Below are positions 58,540 to 64,000 of a stretch of DNA of 64,000 nucleotides, in pieces. Both the position numbers and the translations under genes were made by a program. The DNA is from Artemia franciscana (taxonomy: Eukaryota; Arthropoda; Branchiopoda; Anostraca; Artemiidae), in assembly GCF_032884065.1 (NCBI RefSeq), contig NC_088867.1:24478018-24542017 (forward strand). The letters are read 5' to 3'. Numbering within the stretch: position 1 is the first letter of the stretch; the number at the start of each line of letters is the position of its first letter. Under the pieces are notes generated by a model. The model ran no database searches and was not told the origin of the DNA. It saw only the letters and a list, made by a program, of their open reading frames with translations.

Positions 58540-58995
58540 TAACTTTAGCAATCCTGAACTGAGAAATGAAATAAATGAAATTATCTTGTCGAAAGATAAA
58601 AGGTGTTATAAAAATTGCATTCGCTTATTACGTCATCTTTGGTTACAACCTACGATTATGATCATTATTATCAAGCTTGTGCATAAAAATGCCTTTTTTT
58701 GTAAAAAGTGATCTTATTTTAAAAACTTTGTGTTTTTAATTACAAAAGGCATGCAATTTTCTTTAAGACGAGCCATTAAACAGCTCTCTCTGATTTTCCG
58801 GCACCCAGCTATCTGTATTGAAAAAAAAAACGAAATAAAAGATGCCCTCGATGCGGAATATCATGGTTTCAGCCACTTTTCTGGATTTTTAAACCAATAT
58901 ATTTTTTTCTTCATGTTTTCTAACTTTCGGTTACTATGGGCTGCAATTCACCTTTTACTAGGCTGCAGCTATTGCTGCAACCACGATGTTGCAGT
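58540..58995 (+). repeat. family C repeat, copy 1
   Basis: Shared landmarks with copies 2 and 3: ACATAATAACTTTAGCAATC, CCTGAACTGAG, TTGTCGAAAGATAAA, AATTACAAAAGG, CTCTCTCTGATTTTCC, GATGCCCTCGATGCGGAAT, CAGCCACTTTTCTGG, and an end hairpin CTGCAGCTATTGCTGCA. It ends just before family A copy 8. The ORF at 58,730-59,002 is repeat-derived. Confidence 0.55.
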
Positions 58996-59010
58996 TTTTT
59001 AGTTGTTCTA

Positions 59011-60710
59011 TCAAACAGTTCGTGGTAACGAACTGTAGTAAGGAGCGACCCGGCTCAATAGTAACCAAAACTCTAAAAAATGGAATTTTGATACCAATAG
59101 CTATATCAAAAGAATCGCATTTTAATGCTGGTTTTAAATATATAAGTTTCATCAAGTTTAGTCTTACCCATCAAAAGTTACGAGCCTGAGAAAATTTGCG
59201 TTATTTTAGAAAATAGGGGGAAACACCCCCTAAATGTCATAGAATCTTAACGAAAATCACACCATCAGATTCAGCGTATCAGAGAACCCTATTGTAGAAG
59301 TTTCGAGCTCCTATCTACAAAAATTTGGAATTTTGCATTTTTTGCCAGAAGGCAGATCACGGATGCGTGTTTATTTGTTTTTTTTTTTTTCCCAGGGGTG
59401 ATCGTATCGACCCAGTTGTCCTAGAATGTTGCAAGAGGGCTCATTCTAACGGAAATGAAAAGTTCTAGTGCCCTTTTTAAGTGACCAAAAAAATTGGAGG
59501 GCACCTAGGCCCCCTCCCACGCTAATTATTTTCCCAAAGTCAACGGATCAAAATTCTGAGATAGCCATTTTATTCAGCATAGTCGAAAAACCTTATAACT
59601 ATGTCTTTGGGGACGACTTACTCCCCCACAGTCTCCGTGGGAGGGGCAACAAGTTACAAACTTTGACCTGTGCTTACATATAGTAATGGTTATTGGGAAG
59701 TATACAGGCGTTTTCAGGAGGATTTTTTTGGTTGGGGGGAGGGGTTGAGAAGAGGGGGATATGCTGGGGGAACTTTCCATCGAGAATTTGTCATGGGAGA
59801 AGAAAACTTCCATGAAGGGAGAGCAGGATTTACTAGCATTATTTAAAAAAAAAAATTAAAAAATAAATGTGAAAAGCTTTTTCACCTGGAAGTAAGGAAC
59901 AGCAATAAAACTTAAAACAAACAGAAATTATTACCCATATAAGGGGCTCACCTCCTTATGATACCTAGCTCTTTACGCTAAAGTTTTTTTAGTAATTTCA
60001 ACTATTTATTCTACGGCTTTTGTGATTCAGGGGTCATTCTTAATGAATTGGGATAAAATTTAAGCTTTAGTGTAAAGAGCGAGGTACTGACGATAGGGCG
60101 AATCCCCTCATGTATGTAATAAAAACATGAGAATACGAAAGTTCTTTACGTAAGCTAATTTATAAGTTACGTAAATCTTTTACCAATAAAATGATTCGTA
60201 AAAAATTAAAAGTTCTAGTTGCCTTTTTAATTAACCAAAAAATCGGAGGGCAACTAGGCTTCGCTCCCGCTCTTTTTTTCTCAAAATCATTCGATCAAAA
60301 TTATGAGAAAGCCATTTAGCCCCCCCCAAAAAAATATGCAAAATTTCGTTTTGATTATTCCTATGTGGAGAGCCAAAATCAAAACATGCATTGATTCAAA
60401 AACGTTCAGAAATTAAATAAAAAAAAACGAGTTTTTTTAACTGAAAGTAAGGAGCGACATTAAAACTTAAAACGCACAGAAATTACTTCGTATATGAAAG
60501 AGGCTGCTTCCTCATCAACGCCCCGCTCTTTACGCTAAAGTTTTTTAATGTTTTAAAAAGAAGAATTGAGAGAAAGAGTCAAACTTTAGCGTAAAGAGCG
60601 GGGCGTTGATGAGGAAGCAGCCTCTTTCATATACGAAGTAATTTCTGTGCGTTTTAAGTTTTAATGTCGCTCCTTACTTTCAGTTAAAAAAACTCGTTTT
60701 TTTTATTTAA
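59011..60710 (+). mobile_element. family A element copy 8, best full-length example
   Basis: The layout is seen directly. It starts TCAAACAG, then a perfect 8-bp hairpin (CAGTTCGT at 59,016-59,023, GGTA loop, ACGAACTG). The AGTAAGGAGCGAC motif follows, then the CCCGGCTCAATAG head. Module 1 is at about 59,455-59,590 (AAGTTCTAGTGCCC, AATTGGAGGGCACC, GATCAAAATTCTGAGA, AGCCATTTTATTC), then the CCCCCACAGTCTCC linker. The inner imperfect hairpin spans about 59,885-60,140. Module 2 at about 60,195-60,325 is a diverged repeat of module 1. The terminal hairpin ends in GTCGCTCCTTACTTTCAG. The AGTAAGGAGCGAC motif occurs at the 5' end and in the terminal hairpin. No ORF is shared by all copies, so it is non-autonomous. 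Its transposition class is unknown. Confidence 0.8.
60425..60699. repeat. terminal long hairpin of family A copy 8
   Basis: Nearly perfect arms of about 115 nt around a loop near 60,541-60,581. Both arms carry variants not seen in other copies: AACGAG/CTCGTT at the base, GCACAG/CTGTGC where others have GAACAG/CTGTTC, and CTTCCTCATCAACGCC with its exact complement. Confidence 0.82.
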
Positions 60711-60729
60711 TCTATATTAATGAACCTGG

Positions 60730-60817
60730 TCTAATAGTATTTGAGTCAGTATAGGCTGAGTTCATTCTTTATTGTATCTATTCCGAAGGTCGCAGGTTCA
60801 GTTCCTGCCACGGACAA
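60730..60817 (+). repeat. tRNA-derived SINE-like head
   Basis: An A-box-like TGAGTCAGTATAGG (near 60,742) is followed after a normal interval by a B-box-like GGTTCAGTTCC at 60,795-60,805. A perfect 5-bp T stem (GCAGG/CCTGC) frames it. The acceptor 3' strand CACGGAC has no good partner upstream, so it is not a functional tRNA. The next bases, AATTTTTACACAT, resemble AATTTTTACAT after the tRNA-like head at 39,181. Confidence 0.45.
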
Positions 60818-61194
60818 TTTTTACACATTAGTCAAGCTGAACTTCTATTAATAGCTACTTGACTAACACCATTTATGATGAGTTACATCGATCCTTTATA
60901 GACAGAAGGGTATGGGACAAGGCGGTTCGAAAAGTCTAGTCCTTTTTTGACCTGAATCAGGAATCAGCAACAGGAAAAAGCCTACGGCTTTTTCTTATTT
61001 GAAATAGTAAGAGACGAACTTCAAAGAATCAGGTAGCTATCTAAATCCAAAATGTGCCATGTTTTATTCTTTACCAGGTTTCAGCCCTTTCTACAGCCTT
61101 GATATCGATTAAACTTACATAATTCCCATTTATAATTAAACTAGACCCTTCCTTAATATTATTTTAATTGTGGTCAGTTTAGTTCAATTACAAT

Positions 61195-61880
61195 AGACTA
61201 TAGTTCAATCTTTAATATAATTTATATGCAGCAATTTCCTTAAAAACGAGCGATTACACGGCTCTCTATTACGATAAATATCTACGATTATGACGTCATT
61301 CATCAATGAAAAGGTAGTTTTTTGTAAAAAAAATATTTTATATTAAAAATTATTTTTTTAAATTACAAAAGGTTTTTAACCCCATAAATATCCTTTAAAA
61401 TGAACCATTAAATCGTTCTCTGCGATGTTCCAGTGCCCTGATATCTGAGGAAAATAAGAAGAAGAAAAAAAGACACCGTATATGCAGAATTTCGTGGTGG
61501 CTGCCACTTTTTGATTTTCAAGCCAGTATATTTCTCTTGTTGTTCACGCCAAGGGACTATAAATTTCCTATATTGGGGTATTGGACAATTTGCTTCTAAT
61601 TGTATGCTACGTTTTCTGATCTGATTCTTTTTAGGAGTTATGACATATTTCATTTTTTACTATGGGACGTGATCGTCTCTCACTAGGTTGCTGGCTACCA
61701 CTGCAACACGGATACGACGAATTATACAGATTTTTTATGTAATTACTAGGTTGCTAGGTACCTCTGCAACTCGGGAAAATTCTTGTCGTGATCTGACACT
61801 ATTTACAAGAGTTGTGGGCTACTACATTTCTTAGTATTGGGTGTGATCGTATCTTGCTAGGTTGCTAGCTACCGGTGCAA
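61195..61880 (+). repeat. family C repeat, copy 2
   Basis: It contains TTTTTTGTAAAAAAAATATT, AATTACAAAAGG, CGTTCTCTGCGATGTTCC, CACTTTTTGATTTTCAAGCC, GCCAAGGGAC and three variants of GGTTGC...GCAAC (near 61,683, 61,747 and 61,859), where CTAGGTTGCTAGCTACC precedes GGTGCAACC. Non-coding. Confidence 0.5.
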
Positions 61881-61959
61881 CCCTTATTACTATAATTACT
61901 TGACTCTTGATGTTTTCTCTTTTATAATTTTTTATTTGTTCACTTGAGACCATTTCTTG

Positions 61960-62882
61960 TCAATATTTAAAATCATTCCGTTAAAATTACGTATGGAGTA
62001 GTTAGAACCTAGCAAAAAACAAAACTAATTTTAAAGTTTTTGGGTATTTTTCTAGTTTTAATTATAAAGTTAAAATTATTGCTCGGACACCATAAATATT
62101 TTTCTAGTCTACATAATAACTTTAGCGATCCTGAACTGAGAACTAAATAAAATAAAATTATTTTGTCGAAAGATAAACGTGTATCAGTCAGTATTGGATT
62201 CACTTATTACGTCTTACATGACGTGATAAGTGAAACTAGTTTTAAAATTGTCATGTGTTTTTATAGTTTTAATTAAAAAATTAAATTTATTGCTTAGTCA
62301 CCATAAATATTTTTTGCAGTTTACATAATAACCTTAGCGATCCTGAACTGACAACTAAAATAATAAAAAAAAAATTCGGTGGAAATAAAGCAAAACATTA
62401 GAGAGATTAGCACTTCAGGAGTCAAGCTAAAAAAAATTCTGGTTCCAGGAGGTAAGCAGATGCTACTAATATTTACTACTACAGAGCTATAGAAAATGTC
62501 GTTTTTCGTAAAAAAATAGTTTTGTTCTGAAATTATTTGTTAATTATTAAATGTTTTAAACACATAAATTTCCTTTCAAATGCGCCATCAAAAAGCTCTC
62601 TATGATTTTCTAGAGCCGAGCTAATTGAGGCAAAAAAACTGAAAAAAGATGACGTCGATGCAGAATAGGCCATCGTCGTTGTAGCCACTTTTCTTGATTT
62701 TCAAACTAATATATTTTCCTTGTTATTCAGGCCAAGGGACAGTTAGTTTCCTATATAGGCGTATTGGACAAGGCAGTTCTATTAGTGTAGTTCTTTGTTT
62801 TTGATCAGACCTAGTTTTAGGAGTTTTTACTATGGGACGTGATTGTCTCTTACTAGGTTGCTAGCTACCGCTGCAACCCAAA
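61960..62882 (+). repeat. family C repeat, copy 3 with internal duplication
   Basis: ACATAATAAC(T/C)TTAGCGATC and CCTGAACTGA occur twice (near 62,102 and 62,323). The GTTTTTCGTAAAAAAATAG, CTCTCTATGATTTTC, GATGACGTCGATGCAGAAT and CACTTTTCTTGATTTTCAAA landmarks follow. It ends with CTAGGTTGCTAGCTACCGCT and GCAACCC at 62,850-62,880, a hairpin with GGTTGC/GCAACC stems. Confidence 0.5.
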
Positions 62883-63187
62883 CAGCAACTGATCTATGAT
62901 ATACATAATTCATATGATGATGCACTATTTTGAATTTGTTACAATTGCGATATTTTTGGGCATTGGATTTATTCGATATTTTCCTTGTATTTCTTCGAGC
63001 AGAAAAAAATATTATTTTTTTAAAAAGGTTGCAAATCTTGTTTAGTGAAATGAATTTTGAGCACTCGTGATTTTTCAAAAATTCCAGTTTCAGAGAATAT
63101 GGCCATTGTCTCTCCTTTGATTATTTTTTACATTTATTATTTGATTCAATTACCTTATTATAAATTTTCTATAACTTTAATTTACAG

Positions 63188-63313
63188 GAGTTTTGTTCAG
63201 TATAGAGGTAACGTCAGTTTTCTTCGCTATACGCAGCTATTGGAGAGGCTTCTACTCAGCTGTTTTTGGCACACTGACTTTTAGGCTTCTGGCATACTGG
63301 TATGAAGACCATG
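63188..63313 (+). CDS. CLCN2-like: ClC-2/ClC-a-like chloride channel, exon e
   Basis: TTTACAG acceptor, donor CATG|GTGAGT, phase 1 in and out. The codons read [38 protein letters not shown] and [15 protein letters not shown] with YWRGF is a signature of ClC-1/ClC-2-type channels. The 6.1-kb intron before it holds family A copy 8, family C copies and a SINE-like head, all outside the splice sites. Confidence 0.92.
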
Positions 63314-63598
63314 GTGAGTAGCATTTTAAGGTATTTAATAGTTAATATTGCTGAGGAAGGAGCGGCAGCTTTTTGTCGAGGATAGAAAAGAAGTTATCTT
63401 GATTTGCTATTATCTTTTTCTTTTTCACTGTTTCCATTTCTTGGTATATCTAGCAACTTTTAATTTTAAGATTCAAAATTGAATGTCATTAAAGTCTACT
63501 GTTTTCCTCAATATTATTTTTTTTTTAATTACTATATTTAAGAGCTGGTTGTCGTATTCGACTAGGCAGTTGTATGATGTCAATGTTTTTGCTTTTAG

Positions 63599-63680
63599 AT
63601 ACGATTACTGCCATCTTTAGGACAAACTTTTTGGAGCTTCCATATGATCCACACGAGCTTTTCATTTACTCTATATTTGG
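63599..63680 (+). CDS. CLCN2-like: ClC-2/ClC-a-like chloride channel, exon f
   Basis: GCTTTTAG acceptor, donor TTTGG|GTAAGT, phase 1 in and phase 2 out. It reads DTITAIFRTNF, LELPYDPHELFIYSIFG, matching the loop and helix after YWRGF in ClC-2-like channels (pattern F.TNF....P.D..EL..F...G). The intron before it is only 285 bp. The rest of the channel (second half of the membrane domain and CBS domains) is beyond the window. Confidence 0.88.
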
Positions 63681-63923
63681 GTAAGTACCCAGTTTATTTT
63701 CTTCAAGGTCTTTTTGTAATTGAGAACATGGCTTTGGTTTGGTCAAACTAAAAATAATAGCTGAATCGTTTTTTTTTCTCTTTGAACTTGAATTAGTCTA
63801 CAGGCTTAAAAGGGTCGCTCCTTAAAAGGATTTTGTGAACTTCTTACCAAAGCAAAAGCATAAAGTGTGTTAAATTACACTCTTTGAAAAATTTCTTCGA
63901 TTTTTTTCTTGTCTTTTTTATAG

Positions 63924-63963
63924 CTGTAACTCTTCGATAGGAGTATTGATAGCTCACGTTTAG
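63924..63963 (+). CDS. possible short alternative or decayed next channel exon
   Basis: A T-rich tract and TATAG end at 63,923. In the phase required by exon f the codons read G-CNSSIGVLIAHV and then a TAG at 63,961. The IGVLIAHV part weakly resembles the GGALFVYxH segment that should come next, but a stop falls where a conserved histidine/arginine stretch belongs. It could be a truncating alternative exon, a decayed exon, or chance. Confidence 0.2.
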
Positions 63964-64000
63964 AAGAGCGCCAAGATCAAACTGATATGTCAGATACAGA

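Overview
The window looks like AT-rich, intron-rich, repeat-dense genomic DNA from an invertebrate, most likely an arthropod and possibly a crustacean. Reasons: GT-AG introns, a ClC chloride channel split over at least six exons with consistent codon phases, fragments of several non-LTR retrotransposon groups, a Helitron remnant, and long non-coding repeat families. The species assignment is inference. Nothing suggests a bacterial or organellar chromosome.

Three genes can be supported, all on the + strand. (1) At 2.68-7.31 kb are the last two exons of a gene resembling the C-terminal domain of mitochondria-eating protein (MIEAP/SPATA18). (2) At 25.56-26.62 kb is an intact, intronless ORF of about 352 codons. 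It is clearly an anhydro-N-acetylmuramic acid kinase (AnmK), a peptidoglycan-recycling enzyme of bacterial type. It starts right after a good splice acceptor and has a poly(A) signal 52 nt after its stop. (3) From 44.63 kb to the right edge are six exons of a ClC-2/ClC-a type chloride channel. The selectivity and gating motifs are intact, and the gene runs off the window.

Most of the rest is mobile or repetitive DNA. Family A is a non-coding modular element of about 1.7 kb. Copies or parts lie at 8.07-10.49, 10.8, 11.9-13.6, 18.6-19.8, 31.0-32.7, 53.1-54.8 and 59.0-60.7 kb. Each full copy has a small 5' hairpin, two diverged copies of one module, an inner imperfect hairpin and a terminal hairpin with arms of about 110-120 nt. 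Family B carries arrays of a roughly 290-bp, G-tract-containing repeat at 8.44-9.60, 38.96-40.83 and 40.98-44.29 kb. One copy is inserted inside a family A element, and another is itself interrupted by a reverse-transcriptase fragment. Family C is present three times at 58.5-62.9 kb. Further fragments include non-LTR elements (0-1.3, 4.1-4.9, 17.6-18.6, 22.6-23.3, 41.1-42.3 and 48.3-49.5 kb), a minus-strand Helitron with doubled 3' terminators at 50.44-52.90 kb, and two tRNA-derived SINE-like heads.

The most notable items are the bacterial-type AnmK gene embedded in animal DNA and the family A terminal hairpins, whose two arms share copy-specific changes. The channel introns host most of the right-hand repeats without disrupting the exons seen. 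Long stretches at 4.9-7.1, 20.5-22.5, 32.7-38.9 and 54.8-56.9 kb show nothing recognisable.
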